NCBI GenBank assembly: GCA_023140905.1
Contig: JAGLKS010000158.1
Coordinates: 1-5,277, forward strand
Source of the DNA: Alphaproteobacteria bacterium
GTDB taxonomy: Bacteria > Pseudomonadota > Alphaproteobacteria > Micavibrionales > Micavibrionaceae
DNA length: 5,277 nucleotides
Reading direction: 5' to 3'
The notes below the pieces were generated by a model, which saw nothing but the letters and a program-made list of their open reading frames with translations, ran no database searches and was not told the DNA's origin. Position 1 is the stretch's first letter. The number at the start of each line of letters is the position of its first letter. Of this stretch, positions 1 through 5,119 are shown piece by piece. The position numbers were made by a program, and so were the translations under genes.

Positions 1-108
1 GCTTTGCTTAAAGCCGGTTGTTGACATATTGGCAATATTATTGGAGATAACATCTACATTGAGCTGTTGGGCCAGCATGCCTGTTGCTCCAATATCAAGT
101 GATCTCAT
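1..108 (-). CDS. flgG: Flagellar basal-body distal rod protein FlgG, N-terminal part (cut by window edge)
   Basis: Only the first 36 codons are present, read on the minus strand from the ATG at 108 to the window edge. The protein begins [16 protein letters not shown] and continues into [15 protein letters not shown]. This is the N-terminal flagellar rod-protein signature (the SNNIANxxTxGFK pattern) shared by rod and hook proteins. The opening [11 protein letters not shown] is typical of FlgG, which builds the distal rod crossing the periplasm. A strong ribosome binding site, AAGGAG, lies at 122-117, eight bases before the ATG, and fixes the start. flgF lies 65 bp upstream on the same strand, so the two are probably co-transcribed in the usual flgF-flgG order. 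The rest of the gene is outside the window, so its integrity cannot be judged. Confidence 0.93.
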   Translation of the reverse strand, partial: MRSLDIGATGMLAQQLNVDVISNNIANMSTTGFKQS

Positions 109-127
109 TTTATTAACTCCTTATTCT

Positions 128-145
128 AAGGTAAAGCTTTAACTT
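128..145. repeat. Short imperfect dyad between flgF and flgG
   Basis: The 10-bp palindrome TAAAGCTTTA (132-141) is flanked by a further AAG/CTT pair at 128-130 and 143-145, with one mismatched pair between. It lies 20 bp upstream of the flgG start. There is no T-tract, so it does not look like a terminator. It could be a chance AT-rich palindrome or a weak operator. Confidence 0.25.
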
Positions 146-173
146 CAAACTATATATTCGTGATTACTATATT

Positions 174-893
174 TTATGCTTCTGTAAGTTTCTGTATTGT
201 ATCGCGTATTCGATCATGTTCTGTTTTCAATAAGTTTTGCGTAGATTTAAAACTGCGCAGGATTTCAATCATACGGGTCATTTCCACAACAGGTTGAACA
301 TTTGAACCTTCAACAAAGCCTTGGGAAATCGTAGAATTTTGTGCCTCAGAACTTGGTTCTGAGCTGGTATAAGTATTATTTCCGGCAGGTTCCAGACTTT
401 GCACATTGGCAAATTCGACAAGTCCCAGCTGTGCAACCGGGCCATTTTCACTGGAAATAACACCGCTTTTGTCAATGCTAATTTCCGAGGAATCTGTCGG
501 TAAGACAATCATCCCTCCATCACCAAGAACGGGTCTATCCGAAGATGTTACCAATGTTCCATCGCTATGCCTGTGAAAACTGCCGTCACGCGTATATCCT
601 GTAGAACCGTCCGGCATTTGCACGGTAATAAAGCCGTCACCAACTACAGCAACATCTAAGGGGTTGCCTGTTTGTCTCAGTGGTCCCGGAGCAGTCATTT
701 GATATTGGCCGTAATTAGTTACAAATGAGAGCGGGTCACTATTATTAACCGGATCAGAAATATATTCTTCAAACACCGGATTTTGTCCACGAAATCCAGA
801 TGTATTCATATTGGCAATATTATTAGCTGCAATATCCATATTTGTTCGGAGAGTTAATTGCCGCGATAATCCAAGGTAGATACTATTTTCCAT
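174..893 (-). CDS. flgF: Flagellar basal-body proximal rod protein FlgF
   Basis: This encodes 239 residues, a normal length for FlgF, a proximal rod subunit exported by the flagellar type III apparatus and assembled in the periplasm. The N-terminus, MENSIYLGLSRQ followed by MDIAANNIANMNTSGFRG (residues 19-36), is the rod-protein N-terminal domain. The FlgE/F/G-like core follows (NPLDVAVVGDGFITVQ, 77-92, then GYTRDGSFHRHSDGTLVT, 99-116). The C-terminal rod domain is at about 190-239 (QGFVEGSNVQPVVEMTRMIE). No signal peptide is seen, as expected for this export route. An in-frame TTG at 953 would add 20 residues, but that TTG overlaps the -24 element of a good sigma-54 promoter and the extension matches nothing in the family, so the ATG at 893 is chosen. 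The ribosome binding site before it is weak (AAGAAAAG-like). The TAA stop is at 176-174, and flgG follows 65 bp later. Confidence 0.95.
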   Translation of the reverse strand: MENSIYLGLSRQLTLRTNMDIAANNIANMNTSGFRGQNPVFEEYISDPVNNSDPLSFVTNYGQYQMTAPGPLRQTGNPLDVAVVGDGFITVQMPDGSTGYTRDGSFHRHSDGTLVTSSDRPVLGDGGMIVLPTDSSEISIDKSGVISSENGPVAQLGLVEFANVQSLEPAGNNTYTSSEPSSEAQNSTISQGFVEGSNVQPVVEMTRMIEILRSFKSTQNLLKTEHDRIRDTIQKLTEA

Positions 894-935
894 TGATCTG
901 CTTTTCTTATAAAAAATACATTTCTGAACAGGATA

Positions 936-952
936 ATGCAGAGATTGTGCCA
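936..952 (-). promoter_or_regulatory. Sigma-54 (RpoN) promoter for flgF
   Basis: Read on the minus strand from 952, the sequence is TGGCAC-AATCT-CTGCAT. The -24 element TGGCAC is a perfect consensus match. The -12 element has the invariant GC, exactly ten bases after the GG, and differs from TTGCA only in its first base. The predicted transcription start is near 926, giving a leader of about 33 nt to the flgF ATG at 893. Sigma-54 control of rod genes, with an activator of the FlbD type, is known in alphaproteobacteria such as Caulobacter. The activator in this organism is not visible. Confidence 0.82.
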
Positions 953-1055
953 AAGATAAAAGGTCACATAATTCAATATGTTACAATGATGTAAGCTCAA
1001 AAGATTATGATAGCGGTGGCTAAAATGGATGATGAGCAAAACACTTTGGTGCTTA

Positions 1056-1076
1056 AAAGGGCAAAATTTTCCCTTT
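1056..1076. promoter_or_regulatory. 21-bp operator-like palindrome, candidate enhancer site for the flgF promoter
   Basis: The left arm AAAGGG (1056-1061) and right arm CCCTTT (1071-1076) flank an inner AAA/TTT pair centred on position 1066. Nine of ten base pairs are symmetric; only 1062/1070 fails. Its centre is about 140 bp upstream of the predicted flgF sigma-54 start, within the usual distance for a sigma-54 activator site. No gene on either strand ends here, which argues against a terminator even though a T-rich run follows. That an activator binds here is inference. Confidence 0.45.
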
Positions 1077-1125
1077 CTTTTGTCTTTGTATGATTATACT
1101 GCCATGGATCATGTTGATATTTGCA

Positions 1126-1154
1126 CAGAGTCGTTAGACGAAATTACGACTTTG
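1126..1154. repeat. Inverted repeat overlapping the candidate fliL promoter
   Basis: The arms CAGAGTCGT (1126-1134) and ACGACTTTG (1146-1154) are complementary at eight of nine positions; the ninth is a G-T pair. An 11-base spacer separates them. The spacer contains the possible -35 hexamer of fliL, and the right arm ends four bases before the possible -10. This is the arrangement expected of an operator placed on a promoter. As RNA it could also form a hairpin. The role is inferred from position only. Confidence 0.4.
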
Positions 1155-1163
1155 GTTTATACT
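1135..1163 (+). promoter_or_regulatory. Candidate sigma-70-type promoter for fliL
   Basis: TAGACG (1135-1140, four of six matches to TTGACA) and TATACT (1158-1163, five of six matches to TATAAT) are separated by 17 bp. Transcription would start near 1170, about 70 nt before the chosen fliL start. No sigma-54-spaced GG/GC pair reading towards fliL was found between 893 and 1241. AT-rich DNA gives many such matches by chance, so this is tentative. Confidence 0.35.
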
Positions 1164-1176
1164 GTGTCTTCAATTT

Positions 1177-1204
1177 TGTACTATTCTTAAGTGAAACTAC
1201 TATA
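1177..1204 (+). repeat. 28-bp exact direct repeat, copy 1 (upstream of fliL)
   Basis: This copy is identical over 28 bases to 1938-1965, and the flanks diverge at once on both sides. Each copy contains TACTAT twice, separated by 13 bases (here 1179-1184 and 1198-1203), around a central CTTAAG. It ends 37 bp before the chosen fliL ATG. A GTG inside it (1191) opens the longer fliL reading frame, but because the same GTG recurs in the non-coding second copy it is unlikely to be a real start. The function is unknown; a regulator or promoter element duplicated before both genes is the leading guess. Confidence 0.9.
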
Positions 1205-1241
1205 CTCATTAGTTCCAACCAATACAAAGATGGAAACGAAT

Positions 1242-1883
1242 ATGGCTGACGAAAAAGACGAAGATGTAAATGATGTTGTAGAAGAGGGCTACGAGGATGA
1301 AGAGAGCGAAGATGGTGAGGACGGTGCTGAGGGTGAAAAGCAAAGTAGTAAGATCAGGCTTATTTTATTTATTCTTGTTCCTGTCGTCTTAATTTTTGGC
1401 GGTGGGGCTGCTGCTTATTTTACCGGTGCGCTGGATTCTCTTTTAGGTGTTGAAGCACCGGTTGAGGGGGAACTTGCAGAAGGTGAGGGTGATGCACATG
1501 GAGCCGCAGGTGGTAAAGAAGCTGATAGTCACGGTAAAGTGGCGGGTGGCCATGGTGGCGGTGAAGGGGATGATTCGCAAAGCTCCTTTGTTGCAATTCC
1601 GCCAATGTTGGTTAATCTGAACACAGAAGATGAAACACCACGTTTCTTACGTTTGACAGTGCAGTTGGAATTGAAAAATTCAGCAGATCATGATGCTGTT
1701 CAAGCGGTGTTGCCACGTGTGATTGATCAGTTCCAAACGTATTTACGCGAATTGCGGGTCAGAGATTTACGTGGTTCAGCAGGAATTTACCGTTTGCAGA
1801 TTGAATTGCTGTGGCGTGTTAATAAGGCTGTGGAGCCTATTGAAATTAAAGATGTTTTGTTTCAGGAAATTCTAATTCAGTAA
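1242..1883 (+). CDS. fliL: Flagellar basal body-associated protein FliL
   Basis: This encodes 213 residues. FliL is a single-span inner-membrane protein around the stator at the flagellar base that supports motor output. An acidic cytoplasmic N-tail (residues 2-32) leads to one membrane helix at about 38-60 (IRLILFILVPVVLIF, then GGGAAAYF). A Gly/His/Glu-rich periplasmic linker follows (about 71-114). The conserved FliL domain runs from about 116 to 213 (FVAIPPMLVNLN, RFLRLTVQLEL, IDQFQTYLRELRVRDLRG, and the C-terminal FQEILIQ). In-frame starts exist at GTG 1191 and ATG 1230. ATG 1242 is preferred because it gives a family-like MADE start, has GGA seven bases upstream, and leaves the 28-bp repeat outside the gene. 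The alternative ATG 1230 cannot be excluded. fliM follows after 256 bp rather than being tightly coupled. Confidence 0.92.
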   Translation: MADEKDEDVNDVVEEGYEDEESEDGEDGAEGEKQSSKIRLILFILVPVVLIFGGGAAAYFTGALDSLLGVEAPVEGELAEGEGDAHGAAGGKEADSHGKVAGGHGGGEGDDSQSSFVAIPPMLVNLNTEDETPRFLRLTVQLELKNSADHDAVQAVLPRVIDQFQTYLRELRVRDLRGSAGIYRLQIELLWRVNKAVEPIEIKDVLFQEILIQ

Positions 1884-1937
1884 CAACAAACATACTATAC
1901 AGAAAAGTAAAATATCAAGGAAAAGCGTCAAACAAAA

Positions 1938-1965
1938 TGTACTATTCTTAAGTGAAACTACTATA
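1938..1965 (+). repeat. 28-bp exact direct repeat, copy 2 (upstream of fliM)
   Basis: This is the second copy of the element at 1177-1204, in the same orientation and 761 bp downstream. TACTAT hexamers lie at 1940-1945 and 1959-1964, and a further single TACTAT lies upstream at 1893-1898. The copy ends 21 bp before the sigma-54-like site of fliM. A GTG in it opens a 20-codon frame (from 1952) without a ribosome binding site, which I regard as non-coding. Confidence 0.9.
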
Positions 1966-1986
1966 TATTGAAAAGATATTGAAAAG

Positions 1987-2002
1987 CGGCATGTTTTTTG
2001 CC
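1987..2002 (+). promoter_or_regulatory. Candidate sigma-54 promoter for fliM
   Basis: The sequence CGGCATG-TTTT-TTGCC has GG and GC exactly ten bases apart, a GGCA-G match at -24 and a perfect TTGC at -12. It departs from TGGCACG at the first and sixth positions. Transcription would start near 2013, leaving a leader of about 127 nt before fliM. It explains how fliM and the genes behind it could be expressed apart from fliL. It is a weaker match than the flgF site. Confidence 0.55.
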
Positions 2003-2032
2003 TTCATCTTTTGATATGATGACGATTATGTG

Positions 2033-2049
2033 TCGTTAAATTTTTGCAA
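2033..2049 (+). promoter_or_regulatory. 17-bp element shared with the cheY leader, copy 1
   Basis: The pattern TCGTTAA-N-TTTTTG-N-AA occurs here and at 5046-5062, identical at 15 of 17 positions. It holds GTTAA, one half of a CtrA box on the opposite strand; the second half, seven bases on, matches poorly (CAAA instead of TTAA). It also sits within a CGTTA/TAACG inverted pair (2034-2038 and 2052-2056). A regulator site is possible but unproven. Confidence 0.35.
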
Positions 2050-2139
2050 AGTAACGGTATATGAACACTGTCTTTGTAATATTTATGCGTATGAGAAAGA
2101 TAGATTTTAGAATTTTAACACCAGTAGAGCCATAAAATA

Positions 2140-3300
2140 ATGAGCGAAGCGGATACAGAAGAATTATCGCAGATGAGCGAAGAAGAAAAAGCCATGATGG
2201 AGCAATGGGAGTCCATGGCTGAGGATGATTCTGATGATGCAGTAGTAGCAGACGGGGCAGAAACTGCCGAGGGAGATGATGGCGCTGCTGATGGAACCGA
2301 AGGTGGCGAAGGTGGTGACGAGGATGATGGTTCAACACGTATCTTAAATCAAGATGAAATTGATAGTCTTCTTGGCTTTGATGATGATGTTGGCAGCGGT
2401 GAAACCTCAGGGGTGATGGCCCTGATTAATTCAGCAATGGTGAATTATGAACGTTTACCGATGCTCGATATTGTTTTTGATCGTTTGGTGCGCTTGATGT
2501 CTACATCTTTACGGAATTTGACTAGCGATAATGTTGATGTGAGTCTGGACCAAGTCTCTACAGTGCGTTTTGGCGATTATATGAACTCTATTCCTTTGCC
2601 TGCAATGCTTTCAGTTTTAAAAGCTGAGGAATGGGATAATAACGGTCTTATGGTCACAGATAGTGCTTTGATATATTCAGTTGTAGATGTGCTTCTTGGC
2701 GGTCGTAAGGGAGAAACATCTATACGTGTTGAAGGTCGTCCTTATACGACGATTGAAAGCAAGCTAGTTGAACGTATGGTGCATGTAGCTCTTACTGACT
2801 TGTCTTCAGCTTTCGACCCGCTATCTCCAGTCACATTTAACCTTGATCGAATGGAGACAAATCCACGTTTTGCAACAATCACACAAACTGGAAATGCTTG
2901 CGTACTTGCGCGTCTTCGCATAGATATGGGTGAACGTGGTGGGCGCATGGAAATATTAATCCCGTACGCGACACTGGAGCCAATCCGCGCTCTTTTACTC
3001 CAACAGTTTATGGGAGAAAAATTTGGTCGTGACTCAATTTGGGAGAGCCACTTGACTCATGAGTTGTATAAAACTGACGTACAGCTTCACGCTGTTTTGG
3101 GGGAAGCGGCTGTGCAGCTTGGGGATATGCTGGCCTGGAAGCCGGGTGACCAGGTTTTATTTAATACAACGACAAATGATCTTATGGAATTACGTTGTGG
3201 TGATTTTCCAATGTTTAGGGGATTGGTTGGACAACGTCAGGGGAATATAGCTGTATGCATAGAAGATTATATAGAGCCTGAAGAAAGTGATGAGCAATAA
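2140..3300 (+). CDS. fliM: Flagellar motor switch protein FliM
   Basis: This encodes 386 residues, longer than the roughly 330 usual for FliM, the C-ring protein that binds phosphorylated CheY and sets rotation direction. The CheY-binding motif LNQDEIDSLLGF, normally at the extreme N-terminus, is here at residues 69-80. It follows an acidic low-complexity stretch (about 21-64) and a short helical segment, EEEKAMMEQWESMAEDD. The CheC-like middle domain spans about 100-290, with YERLPMLDIVFDRLVR (103-118), LLGGRKG (185-191) and GRPYTTIE (199-206). The C-terminal SpoA/FliN-like domain spans about 310-375 (LHAVLGEAAVQLGDML, 316-331). The ribosome binding site is weak (AGAG, ten bases before the ATG). 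The TAA stop overlaps the next start as TAATG, so the downstream gene is probably translationally coupled. Confidence 0.96.
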   Translation: MSEADTEELSQMSEEEKAMMEQWESMAEDDSDDAVVADGAETAEGDDGAADGTEGGEGGDEDDGSTRILNQDEIDSLLGFDDDVGSGETSGVMALINSAMVNYERLPMLDIVFDRLVRLMSTSLRNLTSDNVDVSLDQVSTVRFGDYMNSIPLPAMLSVLKAEEWDNNGLMVTDSALIYSVVDVLLGGRKGETSIRVEGRPYTTIESKLVERMVHVALTDLSSAFDPLSPVTFNLDRMETNPRFATITQTGNACVLARLRIDMGERGGRMEILIPYATLEPIRALLLQQFMGEKFGRDSIWESHLTHELYKTDVQLHAVLGEAAVQLGDMLAWKPGDQVLFNTTTNDLMELRCGDFPMFRGLVGQRQGNIAVCIEDYIEPEESDEQ

Positions 3301-4046
3301 TGAGTAACGACTTGGCAAGTTTGCTTCTTGATGTTGTCATATTAATTTTACTGGGAGCGACGATATTCTACGTCATTCGTCTAACAAAGGGGCTGGAAAA
3401 TTTCAAAAAACATAGACAGGAATTTGATAGCGTAATTGCCAATCTTTTGGCTAGTATCGATCAGGCAGATCATTCTGTACGTATGCTTAAAAAGGTGAGT
3501 TCCGAGGAATCCGGGAATCTGGAATATTCTGTGGCACAGGCAAAATCTTTATGTGAGGAGCTTAGGATTATTACCGAGGCTGGAGAAAGTATGACTAAAC
3601 GGCTAGAAAAACTTGCCGAGACGAATCGCAAGATTGTTCAACCTATGCAAAGCATTATGTCTTCTAAAAAGCCACAAAAAGTGTTTTTAAAACATCAAAT
3701 AGAAGATGATATTGAAGCAAAAAAAATCAGATCACCAGTTTATCCTGATAAAGCACAAAAGAAAAAAACAAGCAGTTATGATGCGACGCTTAAGCGTGTG
3801 GAAAAAAGAGAAGAAAGTAAACAGAATTACGAACAAAAGGATTTGCCCTCTTTTATGATTAAAGATCGTGAATTTGAAGATCTTGGGGCACTGGAAAACC
3901 GCCTTGATTCATCTGTTAGTAATGATGGTACGGATAACGATGACCTTGAAGAAGAGGATGTTATGCCCAATAATTTGCGCAGTCAGGCTGAAAAAGAACT
4001 ATTTGACGCGCTGCGTAATACACAAAAAAATATATTGAGCAAGTAA
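3300..4046 (+). CDS. DUF6468-type membrane/coiled-coil protein of the flagellar operon
   Basis: This encodes 248 residues of unestablished function. One membrane helix lies at residues 7-27 (SLLLDVVILILLGATIFYVI). A long charged heptad-like region follows (about 30-112), then a Lys-rich disordered stretch (about 120-180), an acidic stretch (about 205-222), and a conserved-looking tail, AEKELFDALRNTQKNIL. The N-terminal helix plus coiled coil and its place next to fliM match my recollection of the DUF6468 family found in alphaproteobacterial flagellar clusters; a profile search is needed to confirm. The start overlaps the fliM stop by one base and has no good ribosome binding site of its own, which points to reinitiation after fliM. 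A motor assembly or scaffold role at the cytoplasmic membrane is inference from context. Confidence 0.8.
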   Translation: MSNDLASLLLDVVILILLGATIFYVIRLTKGLENFKKHRQEFDSVIANLLASIDQADHSVRMLKKVSSEESGNLEYSVAQAKSLCEELRIITEAGESMTKRLEKLAETNRKIVQPMQSIMSSKKPQKVFLKHQIEDDIEAKKIRSPVYPDKAQKKKTSSYDATLKRVEKREESKQNYEQKDLPSFMIKDREFEDLGALENRLDSSVSNDGTDNDDLEEEDVMPNNLRSQAEKELFDALRNTQKNILSK

Positions 4047-4085
4047 TAATAACAATAAAACCGGAACGGTCAGGACGAGCGTATA

Positions 4086-4820
4086 ATGATGAACTATTCG
4101 AGAATTTTGCCATTATTGATTATTGTTGCAATACTCTCGTTTTCTGTGCGTTTTACAGAAGTTGTCACGGGCATATCAAATCTTTCTGCCAGCGCATATG
4201 CAAAGGACGTTAAAGAAGATGCGGATTCTTCAGCTGATAAAGACGCGCATAAAGTGGACGCTGAGGCTGAAACTGATGTAACTGAAGCAGATAATATCGG
4301 TGAGGAAGAACATGACGGACATCTTCCTGATGGAGATATAGAACACGTCGAGGGGAAAACTGCAAAAGCACCTAAATGGCAGGATGCAAACGACTCGAAT
4401 TTGGATGTAGCAGAAATAAAACTGGAAATATTTGAAGATTTATCTGAACGTCGTGATCGTTTGGAAGATGCTGAGAAAACATTACAAGTACGTGCAGCTT
4501 TGCTCAAAGCTGCAGAAAAAGAATTAGACGAGAAAGTCTCTGAGCTAAAATCTATACGTGAAGAGATAAAAGCCCTTCTTGAAGAACGAGGTGGAAAAGA
4601 GTCTGAACGTATTAATTCTCTTGTTAAGATATATGAGGGAATGAAACCTAAAGATGCCGCACGCATTTTTGACACATTGGATATAGATGTATTGGTGCGT
4701 GTAATGTCCAAAATGTCAGAACGTAAGATTTCTCCTGTTCTTGCTGCTATGAATGCTGAACGCGCGCGTACAGTTACGATTATGATGGCAGAAGAAAGCA
4801 CACTTCCTGTTATCGAGTAA
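4086..4820 (+). CDS. motE: MotE-family protein (flagellar motility; MgtE-N-like domain)
   Basis: This encodes 244 residues. An N-terminal hydrophobic segment (about 7-20, ILPLLIIVAILSFS) acts as signal or anchor. An AYA-K sequence at 37-40 could be a signal peptidase site, though it lies far from the hydrophobic core. An acidic Asp/Glu-rich linker (about 41-90) precedes a coiled coil (about 108-170) and a C-terminal MgtE-N-like helical domain at about 175-238 (INSLVKIYEGMKPKDAARIFDTLD, then LAAMNAERARTVTIMMAE). In Sinorhizobium, MotE is a periplasmic chaperone for the motility protein MotC; whether this homologue does the same is unknown. AGGA lies ten bases before the ATG at 4086; a second ATG directly follows. 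The gap from the preceding gene is 39 bp without a terminator, so the two are probably one operon. Confidence 0.85.
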   Translation: MMNYSRILPLLIIVAILSFSVRFTEVVTGISNLSASAYAKDVKEDADSSADKDAHKVDAEAETDVTEADNIGEEEHDGHLPDGDIEHVEGKTAKAPKWQDANDSNLDVAEIKLEIFEDLSERRDRLEDAEKTLQVRAALLKAAEKELDEKVSELKSIREEIKALLEERGGKESERINSLVKIYEGMKPKDAARIFDTLDIDVLVRVMSKMSERKISPVLAAMNAERARTVTIMMAEESTLPVIE

Positions 4821-5033
4821 AGGTGACTTTATGGTGCGTGATAGTGCGTGTGTATGTGTATAGTTTATTTCCCCACGAAATTTAGCTGTAATATTTTCTT
4901 TTATTAATGTGTGTAAGTGAATATGTGTAGCTTAATCCTTCACTTTTGGGAATGATTGTATTACAATAAGTGTTTCTTCAGAGGAGGATTTAGACTTTCT
5001 GTCTACAGCTTAATGAGATAAACTTTTTCTGCA

Positions 5034-5067
5034 TATGCTTACGAATCGTTAACTTTTTGTAAGCATA
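5034..5067. promoter_or_regulatory. 34-bp dyad centred on GTTAAC, upstream of the small ORF and cheY
   Basis: The arms TATGCTTAC (5034-5042) and GTAAGCATA (5059-5067) are perfect 9-bp inverted repeats. The palindrome GTTAAC (5048-5053) sits exactly at their centre. Counting inner positions, 14 of 17 base pairs are symmetric, one of the failures being a G-T pair. Length and exact centring suggest an operator for a dimeric or tetrameric regulator. As RNA it would form a hairpin of about 12 pairs, but the T run comes six bases later, so a terminator is less likely though possible. Confidence 0.55.
5046..5062 (+). promoter_or_regulatory. 17-bp element shared with the fliM leader, copy 2
   Basis: The sequence TCGTTAACTTTTTGTAA matches 2033-2049 at 15 of 17 positions. 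It occupies the centre and start of the right arm of the 34-bp dyad. A second CtrA-like arrangement, TTAA-N6-TTAA, lies nearby at 5076-5089, with six rather than the usual seven spacer bases. CtrA control of motility genes is known in alphaproteobacteria; binding here is only a suggestion. Confidence 0.3.
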
Positions 5068-5091
5068 ATGGCTTTTTAATATAGGTTAAGA

Positions 5092-5119
5092 TAGACAATC
5101 AACGGAACCGGAATTTAAT
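5092..5119 (+). promoter_or_regulatory. Candidate sigma-70-type promoter before the small ORF and cheY
   Basis: TAGACA (5092-5097, five of six matches to TTGACA) and TTTAAT (5114-5119, five of six matches to TATAAT) are 16 bp apart. An alternative -10, TAATAT (5116-5121), gives 18 bp. Transcription would begin near 5126, leaving a very short leader for the ORF at 5139 and about 120 nt for cheY. The upstream dyad (5034-5067) would be well placed to influence it. Confidence 0.35.

Noticed and set aside
894..953. TTG-initiated 20-residue N-terminal extension of FlgF.
   Set aside because: It overlaps the sigma-54 -24 element, lies upstream of the predicted transcription start, and is unlike FlgF N-termini, which begin with MxNSIY.
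1103..1125. TGGATC...TTGCA as a sigma-54 promoter for fliL.
   Set aside because: GG and GC are 15 bases apart, while sigma-54 requires ten.
1191..1241. GTG-initiated 17-residue extension of FliL (MKLLYSLV...).
   Set aside because: The GTG and the first codons belong to the 28-bp repeat that also occurs in non-coding DNA, there is no ribosome binding site before it, and the residues do not resemble FliL.
1952..2014. 20-codon GTG frame starting in the second repeat copy (MKLLYIEKI...).
   Set aside because: It has no ribosome binding site and runs through the sigma-54-like promoter; it shares its start with the other repeat copy only because the DNA is repeated.
2036..2338. A 100-codon minus-strand frame overlapping the fliM start and leader.
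   Set aside because: The product is His/Pro/Leu-rich low complexity, as expected from the complement of the acidic FliM extension. It has no support as a gene.
4060..4070. ACCG-GAA-CGGT hairpin between the DUF6468-type gene and motE as a terminator.
   Set aside because: The stem has only four pairs with a three-base loop and no T-tract; read-through within one operon is more likely.
4094..4801. A 235-codon open frame on the minus strand, antisense to the motE-like gene.
   Set aside because: It lies wholly inside a gene with clear family features, its product is a Ser/Arg-rich string without recognisable domains, and it has no ribosome binding site. The open frame follows from the codon composition of the acidic, coiled-coil gene on the other strand.
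4831..4863. 10-codon ATG frame after AGGTGA directly behind motE.
   Set aside because: It is very short, lies in a GT-rich simple stretch, and its product (MVRDSACVCV) has no recognisable character; chance is the likelier explanation.
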